Assembly (NCBI RefSeq): GCF_003364255.1
Contig: NZ_NXLR01000017.1
Location: 1-39,869, forward strand
Origin: Helicobacter marmotae
GTDB lineage: Bacteria; Campylobacterota; Campylobacteria; Campylobacterales; Helicobacteraceae
DNA length: 39,869 nucleotides
Direction of reading: 5' to 3'
The notes beneath the pieces are model-generated. The model had not been told where the DNA came from. It worked only from the letters and a program-made list of their open reading frames with translations, and made no database searches. This document shows, in pieces, positions 25,778 to 35,760 of the stretch. The translations under genes were made by a program, and so were the position numbers. Position 1 is the stretch's first letter. Each line of letters starts with the position of its first letter.

Positions 25778-26929
25778 TTGAAATATATTTACCTTGATAA
25801 TGCGGCTACCTCTTTCCCCAAGCCCCCTTGTGTTATAGAATCTGTACATACTTATCTTACACAGATTGGCTCTAGCCCCGCAAGGAGTGCCCATAGCCTC
25901 TCTATCGCGTCAGGGCAGATACTCTATGAGGCAAGATTCTCTTTAGCAAAGCTTTTAGGGCAGGAGAGAGAAGAGAGAATTATATTTGGTGCAAATGCAA
26001 CGGCTATGCTTAATGCAGCCATTTATGGGGTGATTGGAGTAGGGGATAAGGTTGTAAGCACAAATTTAGAGCATAATAGCGTTATGCGACCACTTATGCA
26101 CTTAAGCTCTACTCGTCATATTAAACTCACTCAAATCCCAGCTACACCTACATGCACTCTCAATCTCTCATGTTTAGAATCTGCCCTAAAAGGGGCTAAA
26201 GTGTGTGTATGTGTGTATGCTAATAATGTCAGCGGGGCGGTGCTACCTATTAGAGACATTTATGCCCTTTGTTTGAAACACAATGTGATTTTCATACTTG
26301 ATGCTTCTCAAGCAGTGGGGCATTTGCCTCTTAGGGCGGATGATGCAGATATTATTTGTGCTTCTTGTCATAAAGGGCTTTATGCTCCAAGTGCACTTGG
26401 CTTTATGAGCCTTAATCCAAGCTTTGATGAAGCAAGATTGCAGAGTTTTATGCAGGGAGGGAGTGGCTCAAAGAGTGAAGAGAGTCTCCAGCCTGCTTTT
26501 TTACCCGATAAATATGAGAGTGGCACGCCAAATATGTGTGCTATTGCTGGGCTTAAGGCGGGGCTAGAGTGGATAGAGCAAAATGGCGGCATAGAGGCAT
26601 TGCATACGTATGAAATGTCTCTGTATAAGCGGCTTTATTGGGGATTAAGCGAGTGTGATAATGTCATTTTGTATAGTATAGAATCTAAACAATGCGTGGG
26701 GAATGTTTCTTTTAATATTAAAGGCAAATCCCCTAAAGAAGTGGGTTTAATGCTTGATAGAGAGTTTGGCATACTCACACGTGCGGGCTTGCATTGCTCA
26801 CCTTTGACACACAAAAGTATGGGGAGCTTTGAGCTTGGGGGGAGTGTGCGCTTGAGTGTAGGGGCATTTAATAGCATAGAAGAGATAGATTACACACTGC
26901 AGGCAGTAGCTTCTTTAGCTAAGAGTTAA
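25778..26929 (+). CDS. Class V aminotransferase-fold protein, cysteine desulfurase family
   Basis: A 383-residue PLP enzyme. The opening [14 protein letters not shown] and the block [16 protein letters not shown] are typical of the CsdA/SufS-like subgroup. PLP Lys is in [14 protein letters not shown], following the [10 protein letters not shown] Asp. A Cys at the active-loop position (RAGLHCSPL) supports sulfur or selenium transfer from cysteine. It is not NifS/IscS: the sequence is closer to selenocysteine-lyase-like members. Translation starts at TTG 25778, 2 bases after pycB, with only a weak ggataa upstream. Its 3' end overlaps the convergent carB 3' end by 11 bases. Confidence 0.85.
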   Translation: MKYIYLDNAATSFPKPPCVIESVHTYLTQIGSSPARSAHSLSIASGQILYEARFSLAKLLGQEREERIIFGANATAMLNAAIYGVIGVGDKVVSTNLEHNSVMRPLMHLSSTRHIKLTQIPATPTCTLNLSCLESALKGAKVCVCVYANNVSGAVLPIRDIYALCLKHNVIFILDASQAVGHLPLRADDADIICASCHKGLYAPSALGFMSLNPSFDEARLQSFMQGGSGSKSEESLQPAFLPDKYESGTPNMCAIAGLKAGLEWIEQNGGIEALHTYEMSLYKRLYWGLSECDNVILYSIESKQCVGNVSFNIKGKSPKEVGLMLDREFGILTRAGLHCSPLTHKSMGSFELGGSVRLSVGAFNSIEEIDYTLQAVASLAKS

Positions 26930-29900
26930 GGTAATCTTGCAGTGCGCAAGCTTCATTAATATTCTCACTCTTCATACATTTAGTTGCCTCTAATGCCACA
27001 TACGCAGCAGAAAGCGTGCTAAAGTAGGGGATAGCGTTTTTAATAATTTGCGTACGTATGAGCAGTGAATCTTCTTTGTTAGAGTGCTGGTCGCTTGTGT
27101 TAATGGCTAGGCTGATTTGATTATTGGTCATACTATCAATGATATTTGGGCGACCTTCGCTTACTTTAAGGATATGCGTGGCTTTTATACCCTCTGCGCA
27201 TAAAACACGATAAGTCCCCTCTGTAGCACAAATGGAGAATCCAAGCTCTATAAATCCACGGGCAAGGGCGATACCCTCCTTTTTATCACAATTTGCCAAA
27301 GAGAGGAAGATTTCTCCTTGTTGGGGTAATGCATTTTTACAAGCTAATTGACTTTTAGCAAAGCTTAGCCCGAAATTCCTACCTATACCCATAACCTCCC
27401 CTGTACTTTTCATCTCTGGTCCTAGCAGTAAATCTGCCCCCGGGAGTTTATTGAAAGGAAAGACAGATTCCTTAATGCACACATAAGATAAAGCTTTAGG
27501 CTTAAGCGGAGTAGAGCTGAAATCAACCTTTTGATATTTATCATAGAATCTTAGGGCTTCTTGTAAAATACCTTGTGTGTCTTGTTGTTGTGCATAATGC
27601 CACATTACTCTTGTGGCGACTTTAGCAAGTGGCACGCCTGTAGCTTTGCTCACAAAGGGCACAGTACGCGAAGCACGGGGATTGACTTCAATAAGATAAA
27701 GCTTATTTTCAAATATCGCATATTGGACATTCATAAGCCCCACCACACCTAATTTAAGGGCGATTTTTGTCGTTGTGTTGATGATTTCTTCAAGCATAGC
27801 TCTAGAGACATTTACCGCAGGCAAAGAGCTAGCACTATCTCCGCTATGTATGCCTGCTTCCTCTATATGCTCCATAATGCCACCGATATATACTTCTCTC
27901 CCATCACTTACGCAATCCACATCAAATTCGCTTGCCTGCTCTAAGAATTTATCAATCAACACAGGTGAGCTATCACTCACGGCAATGACTTCATCCATAT
28001 ATTTTTTGAGCTCTTCATCATCATACACAATTTTCATAGCCCTCCCGCCTAGCACATAGCTTGGACGTACAAGGATAGGGAAGCCTATTTTGTGGGCAAT
28101 CCCAAAGGCTTGCTCTTTCTCATAAGCTATGCCATTTTGAGGCTGGTTAAGCCCTAATTCATTCACAAAATTTGCAAACTTTTCTCTATCTTCGGCTATA
28201 TCTATGGCTTTGACTGATGTGCCAATGATGGGGGCGCTGATTTTTTGCAGGGAATGAGCGAGTTTAAGCGGGGTTTGCCCTCCAAAATGCACAATAATGC
28301 CTTGAGGCTTTTCTCTCTCTATCACGGCGCGCACATGCTCAAAGTCAATAGGTTCAAAGTAAAGTGTATCGCTTGTATCATAATCTGTGCTCACGGTTTC
28401 GGGGTTGCAGTTATACATAATGCTTTTTATGCTCATATCTCTTAGTGCAAAGCTTGCATGCACGCAGCAGTAATCAAACTCAATCCCCTGTCCAATGCGG
28501 TTTGGTCCCCCTCCTATAATCAACACCTTTTGTGACGGAGGACAAGAGTTTTTTGGACAAGTGTTTTCTGGTGTAACATCTATATAGCTATAATCTCCAA
28601 TATGGGAATAAAAGTAGGGCGTTAAGCTTGGGAACTCCCCAGCACAGGTATCTACTTCATTATAATGGGCTTTCACATTAAGCTCACAGCGCACTTGATA
28701 GACTTCAGACTCACTCATCTCAACATTATCATTAGCCTTTAGCCAATGGGCTATCATCTTATCGCTAAAGCCATAGCTTTTTATGCTCCTCATTAAAGCA
28801 CTATCATTTAGAATCTCAGCATTTATGCGCTTCTCTGCTTGCACTATTTCTTCTATTTGCTTTAAAAACCATTTATCAATCTTGCACAACTCGTGTATTT
28901 CATCAATATGAATGCCAAGCCTTATACCCTCAGCGATATAGAGTAATCGCCCTGCATTAGGGCGGCGGATTTCTTTTTTGATAGTTTCTATATCAGCCTG
29001 CATACATTTAAAGCCAAAAAGTCCTGTTTCAAGGCTGCACATTGCTTTTTGCAAAGATTCTTTAAAGCTCCCTCCTATTGCCATAACTTCACCTATAGAT
29101 TTCATACTTGTAGTGAGTGTGGAATCTGCCTTAGGGAATTTCTCAAATGTAAAGCGCGGGATTTTAGTAACAATATAATCAATGCTAGGCTCAAAGCTAG
29201 CAGGCGTGCCTGTGATGTCGTTTTTAATCTCATCAAGGTTAAAGCCTACAGCAAGCATTGTGGCGACTTTAGCGATAGGATAGCCTGTAGCTTTGCTAGC
29301 TAGCGCAGAGCTTCTTGATACGCGTGGATTCATTTCAATAACCGTCATTCTGCCATTTTGTGGATTTATGGCAAATTGCACATTGCTCCCGCCTGTATCT
29401 ACGCCAATTTCTCGCAATATCTTAAAACTTGCATCGCGCATTCTTTGGTATTCTTTATCCGTTAGAGTAAGGGCAGGGGCTATGGTTATAGAATCTCCTG
29501 TATGTACGCCCATGGGGTCTAAATTTTCAATGCTACATACAATAATGCAGTTATCATTTTTATCGCGGATAACTTCCATTTCATATTCTTTCCAGCCAAG
29601 TAAGGATTCTTCAATGAGTATTTCATTAATAGGGCTTATCTCTAAGCCACTTTTTGCCACAGCTTTGAATTCATCAATATTATATGCTACTCCGCTGCCT
29701 CCACCTGCTAACGTATAGCTTGCACGTACAATAAGGGGGAATCCTATCTCTTTGGCGGCATTGAGAGCTTCTTCCTCTGTATAGGCATAACGCGATTTGG
29801 GTAAATCCATGCCAATTTTTAGCATAGCTTCTTTAAAAGCCTGTCTATCCTCCCCCTTTTTAATGGCTTTAGGGTTTGCCCCTAAAAATGTAATACCCTC

Positions 29901-30224
29901 TAGCATACCCTTTTCATACATACTCATAGCGACATTTAGTGCAGTTTGCCCGCCCATGGTGGGTAAAATCGCATCGACTTTTTCTTTAGTGATGATATTT
30001 GCGATAATTTCTTCAGTAATGGGCTCAATGTAAGTCCTATCAGCAAAGTCTGGGTCTGTCATAATCGTAGCAGGGTTAGAATTAATAAGTACAACCTTAT
30101 AGCCTAAGGATTTAAGCGTTTTTACCGCTTGCGTGCCTGAATAGTCAAATTCACAAGCTTGTCCTATGATGATAGGACCTGAACCAATAAGAAGAATGGT
30201 AGAAATATCGGTACGTTTAGGCAT
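26919..30224 (-). CDS. carB: Carbamoyl-phosphate synthase, large subunit
   Basis: 1101 residues, slightly longer than the E. coli enzyme (1073). It is built from two homologous halves. Half 1 opens with [21 protein letters not shown] and carries ATP-grasp residues around KEAMLKIG and [36 protein letters not shown]. Half 2 repeats this with [19 protein letters not shown] and [32 protein letters not shown]. The C-terminal ~130 residues are the allosteric MGS-like domain. It supplies carbamoyl phosphate to arginine and pyrimidine synthesis. carA is not in the window. ATG 30224 has aagga 7 bases upstream; TACAAT (complement of 30262-30267) is a plausible -10. Confidence 0.97.
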   Translation of the reverse strand: MPKRTDISTILLIGSGPIIIGQACEFDYSGTQAVKTLKSLGYKVVLINSNPATIMTDPDFADRTYIEPITEEIIANIITKEKVDAILPTMGGQTALNVAMSMYEKGMLEGITFLGANPKAIKKGEDRQAFKEAMLKIGMDLPKSRYAYTEEEALNAAKEIGFPLIVRASYTLAGGGSGVAYNIDEFKAVAKSGLEISPINEILIEESLLGWKEYEMEVIRDKNDNCIIVCSIENLDPMGVHTGDSITIAPALTLTDKEYQRMRDASFKILREIGVDTGGSNVQFAINPQNGRMTVIEMNPRVSRSSALASKATGYPIAKVATMLAVGFNLDEIKNDITGTPASFEPSIDYIVTKIPRFTFEKFPKADSTLTTSMKSIGEVMAIGGSFKESLQKAMCSLETGLFGFKCMQADIETIKKEIRRPNAGRLLYIAEGIRLGIHIDEIHELCKIDKWFLKQIEEIVQAEKRINAEILNDSALMRSIKSYGFSDKMIAHWLKANDNVEMSESEVYQVRCELNVKAHYNEVDTCAGEFPSLTPYFYSHIGDYSYIDVTPENTCPKNSCPPSQKVLIIGGGPNRIGQGIEFDYCCVHASFALRDMSIKSIMYNCNPETVSTDYDTSDTLYFEPIDFEHVRAVIEREKPQGIIVHFGGQTPLKLAHSLQKISAPIIGTSVKAIDIAEDREKFANFVNELGLNQPQNGIAYEKEQAFGIAHKIGFPILVRPSYVLGGRAMKIVYDDEELKKYMDEVIAVSDSSPVLIDKFLEQASEFDVDCVSDGREVYIGGIMEHIEEAGIHSGDSASSLPAVNVSRAMLEEIINTTTKIALKLGVVGLMNVQYAIFENKLYLIEVNPRASRTVPFVSKATGVPLAKVATRVMWHYAQQQDTQGILQEALRFYDKYQKVDFSSTPLKPKALSYVCIKESVFPFNKLPGADLLLGPEMKSTGEVMGIGRNFGLSFAKSQLACKNALPQQGEIFLSLANCDKKEGIALARGFIELGFSICATEGTYRVLCAEGIKATHILKVSEGRPNIIDSMTNNQISLAINTSDQHSNKEDSLLIRTQIIKNAIPYFSTLSAAYVALEATKCMKSENINEACALQDYLNS

Positions 30225-30381
30225 AAGGAATCCTTTAATAATGCTGTGTGGTTTGTGTGCGATTGTATCTAAAGTATATTTAAGCCTACTTTATAGAGAA
30301 GTAACGCACTTTATGGCAAGGGATAGCATATAATAAAAAGTGAGGATAGAAGAGAGTAAAGAGATGGGCTAAGAGTGGAAG

Positions 30382-31218
30382 TTAAAAAATAATTGTTTTA
30401 TTGTTATGCACAAAGATTCTATCTTCTAGGGCAAGCAAAAGTGCGCGTGAAAGCACAGCTTTCTCAATATCACGTCCAGCCTTTTGCATATCTTGCCATG
30501 AGTAGCTATGATTGATATGTATCACATCTTGCGTGATAATGGGTCCCTCATCAAGATTTTCATTCACAAAATGTGCGGTTGCTCCTATAAGCTTTACACC
30601 TCGTTCATAGGCTTGTTTGTATGGATTTGCTCCTATAAATGCTGGGAGAAAGCTATGGTGGATATTGATGATTCTATCCTTAAAATGTGAGACAAAAGCA
30701 GGCGTGAGAATCCGCATATATTTAGCAAGAATAAGATATTCGCTATCAAAGTGAGAAATAACTTCTAAGAGTTTTGCTTCATGCCTTTCCCTGCTAAGAT
30801 TATCAGCAGGGATATGAAAGAAAGGTATATTAAACTTCTCTGCAAGGGGTTGAAGTGTGTTGTGATTGCTAATGATGGCTTGAATATTCGCATAAAGTTC
30901 CCCGCTATCATGCCTTAAAAGTAAGTCCCCAACGCAGTGGTTTTCTTTTGTGCAAAGAATGATAATGTTTTTCTTTTGGCATGTTTGGATTTTAAGTGTG
31001 CTGTGAGGCGGTAAGATACTTTCTAGCTCTTTTTGAAGTATCGCTTCGTTTATTTCCCCACAAGTGTGTGTGCGCATAAAAAAGCGCATATTGCCTTTAT
31101 CTACATACTCATCATTGCGTTCGATATTAAGCCCAAGCTTATAAAGCACTGATGAGATATGATAAACTAAACCCTTTTTATCAGGTGCGCTAATAAGAAT
31201 CGTGCATTGAGTGCTCAT
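30382..31218 (-). CDS. purU: Formyltetrahydrofolate deformylase
   Basis: Releases formate from 10-formyl-tetrahydrofolate, balancing one-carbon pools. Of 278 residues, about 1-80 are an ACT-type regulatory domain (ILISAPDKKGLVYHISSVLY), and about 85-278 are the formyltransferase fold. Active-site residues are in INIHHSFLPAFIGANPYKQA and the Asp in NENLDEGPII. The upstream gene sppA overlaps it by 4 bases (ATGA); the same purU/sppA neighbours occur in H. pylori (HP1434/HP1435). About 157 bases of non-coding DNA separate its end from the carB start. Confidence 0.95.
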   Translation of the reverse strand: MSTQCTILISAPDKKGLVYHISSVLYKLGLNIERNDEYVDKGNMRFFMRTHTCGEINEAILQKELESILPPHSTLKIQTCQKKNIIILCTKENHCVGDLLLRHDSGELYANIQAIISNHNTLQPLAEKFNIPFFHIPADNLSRERHEAKLLEVISHFDSEYLILAKYMRILTPAFVSHFKDRIINIHHSFLPAFIGANPYKQAYERGVKLIGATAHFVNENLDEGPIITQDVIHINHSYSWQDMQKAGRDIEKAVLSRALLLALEDRIFVHNNKTIIF

Positions 31219-32096
31219 AAACTTGCTTTGAGTGATGGCAGGCTAAGAGAGAGCACTTTAGAGCTTACAGAATCTAAAAATTTATCCATATAGGCTTCAA
31301 ATTTATCTTTTTTAAGCCATATAGGCTGTGTGATATTTGCATGCTTTTTGAGTGATTCTATGGCATCTTCTATGGAGCCTACTTGGTCTATTAAACCTAA
31401 AGCCTGTGCTTGATAGGCTGAAAATACCTTACCCTCTGCAAAGGTATGATAATCTTTGTTTGCAAGCTCTGGACGTGCCTTTTGCACATCTTGCCAAAAC
31501 ATTGTGTATTGCTCTTGTATGAGTGCGTTAAGGAAAGCCTCTTCTTGCTCACTCCATTTGCGAGTAATAGTGCCCATTTCTTTATATGCCCCTGCTTTGA
31601 TACCTTGCTCCTTAACGCCTAATTTATTCATAAGCTCTTCAATGTTGTATCCATTGAAAATCACGCCAATTGAGCCAATAAGCGCACCACGATTTGCATA
31701 GATTTCTTTAGCATACATACCTGCATAGTAGCTTCCGCTTGCCATTGAACCGCGCACATATGCGATAACAGGGAGCTTTTCACAAAGATGTTTAATCATA
31801 TCTGCAATTTCAATGCTTGCGCCTATCGTGCCTCCGGGTGAATCAATAATTAAAAGCACACCCTTGATATGTTTATTTTCTATAATTTTTGTAACTTGCG
31901 CATTAAAGCTCTCACTCTCATAAATGGGCATATTGAGATAGAGTTTTGCAAGGTTTGGGGGCGTTTGGCTTTCAAAATCCCGGCTTGGGAGGCAAACTAA
32001 AAGCACAATAAAAAGAAATACAAAGGTTTTGAAATATTTATTAATAAAATCAAGTGGTGCGGTAAATATGCGTAAAAGCTTGCGTAGAGATTCCAT
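31215..32096 (-). CDS. sppA: Signal peptide peptidase SppA (36 kDa type)
   Basis: A 293-residue membrane-anchored serine protease that degrades cleaved signal peptides. One N-terminal TM helix (TFVFLFIVLLVCLP, about 25-38) anchors the periplasmic protease domain. The nucleophile Ser is in YVRGSMASGSYYAG. The general-base Lys is in GAYKEMGTITRKWSEQE. The conserved LLIIDSPGGTIGAS strand is also present. It is of the short, single-domain kind, as in Bacillus, rather than the 67 kDa E. coli form. It is 12 bases downstream of ridA and overlaps purU by 4 bases. Confidence 0.95.
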   Translation of the reverse strand: MESLRKLLRIFTAPLDFINKYFKTFVFLFIVLLVCLPSRDFESQTPPNLAKLYLNMPIYESESFNAQVTKIIENKHIKGVLLIIDSPGGTIGASIEIADMIKHLCEKLPVIAYVRGSMASGSYYAGMYAKEIYANRGALIGSIGVIFNGYNIEELMNKLGVKEQGIKAGAYKEMGTITRKWSEQEEAFLNALIQEQYTMFWQDVQKARPELANKDYHTFAEGKVFSAYQAQALGLIDQVGSIEDAIESLKKHANITQPIWLKKDKFEAYMDKFLDSVSSKVLSLSLPSLKASL

Positions 32097-32108
32097 AAGT
32101 GAAGCCTT

Positions 32109-32489
32109 TTAAAGAGTGGCGATACACTCGATTTCAACAAGTGCATTTTTGGGTAGAGTTTTTACTGCAATGGTGCTACGTGCGGGTTTGTGGTTACCAA
32201 AATATTGTGCATAGACTTCATTTAGGGCATTAAAATGCTCCATATCGCTTAAAAATACCGTTGTTTTTATCACCTTATGCAAACCGCTATTGAGAGATTC
32301 TAATATCGCCTTTAGATTCTCTAATACTTGTTTGCTTTGAGTTCTAATATCCCCCTCTAGGAATATCCCCTGCGGCGTAAGGGCAATCTGCCCTGAAGTA
32401 TAAATGATGCCATTATAAATGCAAGCTTGGCTATATGGACCAATGGCTTGTGGGGCATTGGAAGTGCTTACTGGCGTGATTGTTTGCAT
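32109..32489 (-). CDS. ridA: RidA/YjgF family enamine/imine deaminase
   Basis: 126 residues. It hydrolyses reactive enamine/imine intermediates such as 2-aminoacrylate. The opening SNAPQAIGPYSQA, the strand IIYTSGQIAL, and the site KPARSTIAVKTLPKNALVEIECIA with the conserved Arg match RidA. RBS AAAGGA precedes ATG 32489. First gene of the ridA-sppA-purU run. The 85-base gap upstream is a divergent promoter region shared with the small exported protein at 32575. Confidence 0.95.
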   Translation of the reverse strand: MQTITPVSTSNAPQAIGPYSQACIYNGIIYTSGQIALTPQGIFLEGDIRTQSKQVLENLKAILESLNSGLHKVIKTTVFLSDMEHFNALNEVYAQYFGNHKPARSTIAVKTLPKNALVEIECIATL

Positions 32490-32518
32490 TCAGAGTCCTT
32501 TAAAAAGCAAAGTTAAGC

Positions 32519-32524
32519 TATAAT
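32519..32524 (+). promoter_or_regulatory. -10 box for the exported protein at 32575
   Basis: A perfect TATAAT at 32519-32524, about 51 bases before the ATG. No -35 is evident, which is usual for Helicobacter sigma-80 promoters. Confidence 0.4.
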
Positions 32525-32574
32525 CTTAACACTAAACTTTAAATCAGGTTTGGAATCCACGCAAGGAGCGATAT

Positions 32575-33021
32575 ATGTGGCGTATGTGTGCTATATGGTG
32601 CATGATGATTTCAACTGCCTTAGCAGATAATATGGTATTGGATTTTGATAGCATTGAACGTATAGAACTGAATCTTAAATCGAATCAAACTTTAATGATC
32701 AATCACAAAACGGGGAGATTACTTGGGATTATGGAGATAGGAAGAGATGGGAAAGTGAGGACTTTACCGATCCCAAGGGAGCTACTTGGTAAAAATGAAT
32801 CTGACATAATGGGTGGCTCTACTTTAAATCAATATGATAGCCACACAAGTCATATAGGTGATTTCACAACGACTATTTATATTAGAGGCAAGGAGCAGAT
32901 TATAGATGTAGAGCAGGTAAAAAGCTCCCAAGCGCCAAAAAAACGCGAAGGGGAGTTTGAATGGGACAAGAGTAAGATTATTTATGAGCAAAATGAGGAG
33001 ATACTTGATATTATGCGTTAA
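32575..33021 (+). CDS. Small exported protein of unknown function
   Basis: 148 residues. A signal peptide (WRMCAIWCMMISTALA, cleavage before DN) leads to a mature periplasmic or surface protein of about 129 residues. The mature part starts with a beta-rich segment (DSIERIELNLKSNQTLMINHKTGRLLG) and ends with a charged tail (KKREGEFEWDKSKIIYEQNEEIL). No cysteine remains in the mature part and no known domain was recognised. RBS aaggag lies 7 bases before ATG 32575. It stands between the ridA operon and the flgL promoter, on the flgL strand, but a sigma-54-type site follows it, so co-regulation with flgL is not implied. Confidence 0.7.
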   Translation: MWRMCAIWCMMISTALADNMVLDFDSIERIELNLKSNQTLMINHKTGRLLGIMEIGRDGKVRTLPIPRELLGKNESDIMGGSTLNQYDSHTSHIGDFTTTIYIRGKEQIIDVEQVKSSQAPKKREGEFEWDKSKIIYEQNEEILDIMR

Positions 33022-33075
33022 AGCGCACTTTGAAAATGCACTTAAAGCACGCTTAATTTAGGCTTAGGGAATTAA

Positions 33076-33089
33076 GGCATTATTTTTGC
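33076..33089 (+). promoter_or_regulatory. Sigma-54 (RpoN) promoter of flgL
   Basis: GGcat at 33076-33080 and ttGCt ending at 33090, with exactly 10 bases between the GG and GC pairs. This fits tGGCAc-N5-ttGCa. Expected start near 33100, giving a leader of about 90 bases. In H. pylori flgL is among the RpoN-dependent middle flagellar genes, which supports the call. Confidence 0.72.
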
Positions 33090-33192
33090 TTCCATATCAA
33101 ATAATGGTCGATATAGACTTGATGAGGATTTGTTTATTTAAGGGATCTTAAGCAAGAGAGCAAGAACATTAAAATAAGGTAGGGTAATCGCA

Positions 33193-35760
33193 ATGAGGGT
33201 TACATTTGGCACAAAATACAACCAAATGAATTATTATCAAGGCACCATGCAAAGCAAACTTACAGATATGAATACCAAAATTGCTTCGGGGTTGAAGATT
33301 CAATATGGGTATCAAGATAGCAGTGTATTTAATCAGAATCTCAAGCTTGAATATGAGAAAGTGAATTTAGACCAAGGCATAGATGTAAGCAATTATGCTC
33401 ATACTTCAACGCTTAACACAGACAAAGCGCTATCGGAGCTCTCTCAAAGCGCAGATCAATTTAATACAAAGCTTATTCAAGCTGCAAATGATATTCACTC
33501 CCCCACTTCACGCGAGGCGATAGCAAGGGATTTAGAGAAATTAAAAGAGCATATGATTAATATTGCTAATACTGCCATTGGTGGGGAATTTCTCTTTGCT
33601 GGAAGCAATGTGAAAGTTCGCCCATTTGAGCCAGATGGCACATATAAGGGCAATGGGGAGAGGCTTGAGGCATTAGTGAGTAATAACAACCCCATACCTT
33701 ATAATATCACGGGTGAAGAGTTATTCTTTGGGAGAGATTCTGACCACCATAAAAGTATTACGACAAATATTCGCAAATTCAATCAAACCAAGCTTAATAA
33801 TGACATTATGGATAGGATTCGCCGAGGGGATATACCTGAGGAAGTGTATATTAAACCTGGCGATACGTTGCGGGATTTGCTAGGTGATAATGATGATGAT
33901 ACCAGCAATAATGGCAAAGAATACTTCTATCTTCGCGGAGTACGCCCTGATGGGAGCAGCTTTAAGAGTAAGTTTGAATTTGATGTAGGCTATAAAAATG
34001 TCAATAATGCCACCAAAGTGCAAGATTTACTTGATAGGATTGGAAAGGAATTTGGCAATACAAGTAAAAATAAAGTTGTCGATGTGGGTATGAATTTTTG
34101 GGGAGAAATTGAGATTAAAAACCTCCAACCCGGAAATGCAAATTTGGATTTTCATCTCATATCAAGCGATGTAGATGTAGAGAATCTTGATGATTTACCT
34201 GCACTTGGAGCAAGAGTTACTAGCTTTCAAAAAAGCCCATTTATGGGAGCATTCTCACAAAGCTCTCTAAAAGCCATTAAAGATAATTATGATCATCGCA
34301 ACTTGACTTTTCCCTCAACTTTTCTTACTAAAGATAATTTCCCCGCTACCTTGCGCACTAAGCTTAAAGATGTATTAGCTGAAGATGTGAGTACTCTGCT
34401 TATTAGCGGGACTCGCCCTAACCGCGATGATGGAAGTATTAATGAAGAATCTATTGGAGATTTAAATATCCAAGTTGATGATGATTTAGAAGTGCAGGAT
34501 TTACTCTCTATGATTAAGCAGCATTTTGGCGGAAACATAGAGGGGGAGATTATACGTGGGCAGCTTGTTTTGCGCGATATGAATGTGAGCCATAAAGATA
34601 GGGATATGATGGATCCGCCGTTTAATGGACCAAGTGGCTTTAGTTTAACCCTTACTACACTTAATCAAATGGGCTTAGAGACAAAGGGCTTGAGGCAGGA
34701 TTATAAGAGCGAATATGATAGATTAAGTTTTGATAATCAAGGTTCAAAGCTTATCTCTAATGTATCACAGATATTATCAAGTGGTATGGGCTATGCTAAT
34801 GAAGAAACAAAGCTCTCTAGTGTCGCAGGTGGGAGTCTTGATGGGCAAACTTATAATCTCGCATTAGATGATCATAATGGAATTGTTGTGAATGCACGTA
34901 TTGAATTTAGTAACAAAGGCAGTTATCTTATAATCCCTAATGCAGACTTTGATATAACAGATTCTAAATCACAAGCGGAGTTTTCTATACCGCTTTATAA
35001 CCCGCATGATGAGCCTCCTGCTGTGAGTGTAAGCAAGGCTGATGATGTAACATATCGTCAATTGCTTGATGCCATAAGTATTGCGCTTAATTATAGCAAT
35101 CAAAGCATGGATACCTATAAGAATGCCCAAGCTCAAAATGGCGTCCCTACCCAAGAGGGGAAAAAGATGTATGAGGCTATGCTAGAGCAAACAAAAGGTC
35201 GCATAAGTGCGTATTTAAGCCGTGATGGACGCATTGAAATCGCTGATGAAATGCGTTCAGTTTCGCGTATGAAGTTTATGATATATGATAGCTCAAGTAA
35301 TGACTTTAGCGAGCAGGGCATTCGTAATTACCGCTCTTCGCTTACATTTAATGCAAATAACGCCCTTGTTATTGATGAGCCTGATATAGATTTTTTCCAT
35401 TCGCTTGATGGCATTATTCAGGCAGTCCGCTCAGGTGTGTATCGCCCTGATGCGTATGGAGAAGAATATACCGATCAAATGCGTAATAAAGGGATTCAAA
35501 ATGGCATTGAGCTTTTTGGGCATTTAAAAGATCATATTGAAAAGATGATTGCCCTTAATGGCACGCATGGTCGGAGTTTTGAGAATGTGATTAGACGTAA
35601 TGAAGTTTTGAGGGTGCAGATAGAATCTATTAAGAGCGATGTCATTGGTACAGATATTGCCCAGACTTATAATCACTTCTCTAATCTTACGACAAACTAT
35701 AATGCCGTACTCGCCTCTACAAGCCGCATCAATCAAATGTCTTTGGTGAATTATTTATGA
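33193..35760 (+). CDS. flgL: Flagellar hook-associated protein 3 (hook-filament junction)
   Basis: 855 residues, close to H. pylori FlgL (828) and far longer than the ~320 of enterobacteria. The flagellin-like ends are clear. The N-terminus has VTFGTKYNQMNYYQGTMQSK and KIASGLKIQYGYQDSS. The C-terminus ends YNHFSNLTTNYNAVLASTSRINQMSLVNYL. The long middle is an inserted surface domain typical of epsilonproteobacterial FlgL. It is exported by the flagellar type III system and joins hook to filament. A sigma-54 promoter precedes it. Its stop overlaps the next ATG by 4 bases. Confidence 0.95.
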   Translation: MRVTFGTKYNQMNYYQGTMQSKLTDMNTKIASGLKIQYGYQDSSVFNQNLKLEYEKVNLDQGIDVSNYAHTSTLNTDKALSELSQSADQFNTKLIQAANDIHSPTSREAIARDLEKLKEHMINIANTAIGGEFLFAGSNVKVRPFEPDGTYKGNGERLEALVSNNNPIPYNITGEELFFGRDSDHHKSITTNIRKFNQTKLNNDIMDRIRRGDIPEEVYIKPGDTLRDLLGDNDDDTSNNGKEYFYLRGVRPDGSSFKSKFEFDVGYKNVNNATKVQDLLDRIGKEFGNTSKNKVVDVGMNFWGEIEIKNLQPGNANLDFHLISSDVDVENLDDLPALGARVTSFQKSPFMGAFSQSSLKAIKDNYDHRNLTFPSTFLTKDNFPATLRTKLKDVLAEDVSTLLISGTRPNRDDGSINEESIGDLNIQVDDDLEVQDLLSMIKQHFGGNIEGEIIRGQLVLRDMNVSHKDRDMMDPPFNGPSGFSLTLTTLNQMGLETKGLRQDYKSEYDRLSFDNQGSKLISNVSQILSSGMGYANEETKLSSVAGGSLDGQTYNLALDDHNGIVVNARIEFSNKGSYLIIPNADFDITDSKSQAEFSIPLYNPHDEPPAVSVSKADDVTYRQLLDAISIALNYSNQSMDTYKNAQAQNGVPTQEGKKMYEAMLEQTKGRISAYLSRDGRIEIADEMRSVSRMKFMIYDSSSNDFSEQGIRNYRSSLTFNANNALVIDEPDIDFFHSLDGIIQAVRSGVYRPDAYGEEYTDQMRNKGIQNGIELFGHLKDHIEKMIALNGTHGRSFENVIRRNEVLRVQIESIKSDVIGTDIAQTYNHFSNLTTNYNAVLASTSRINQMSLVNYL

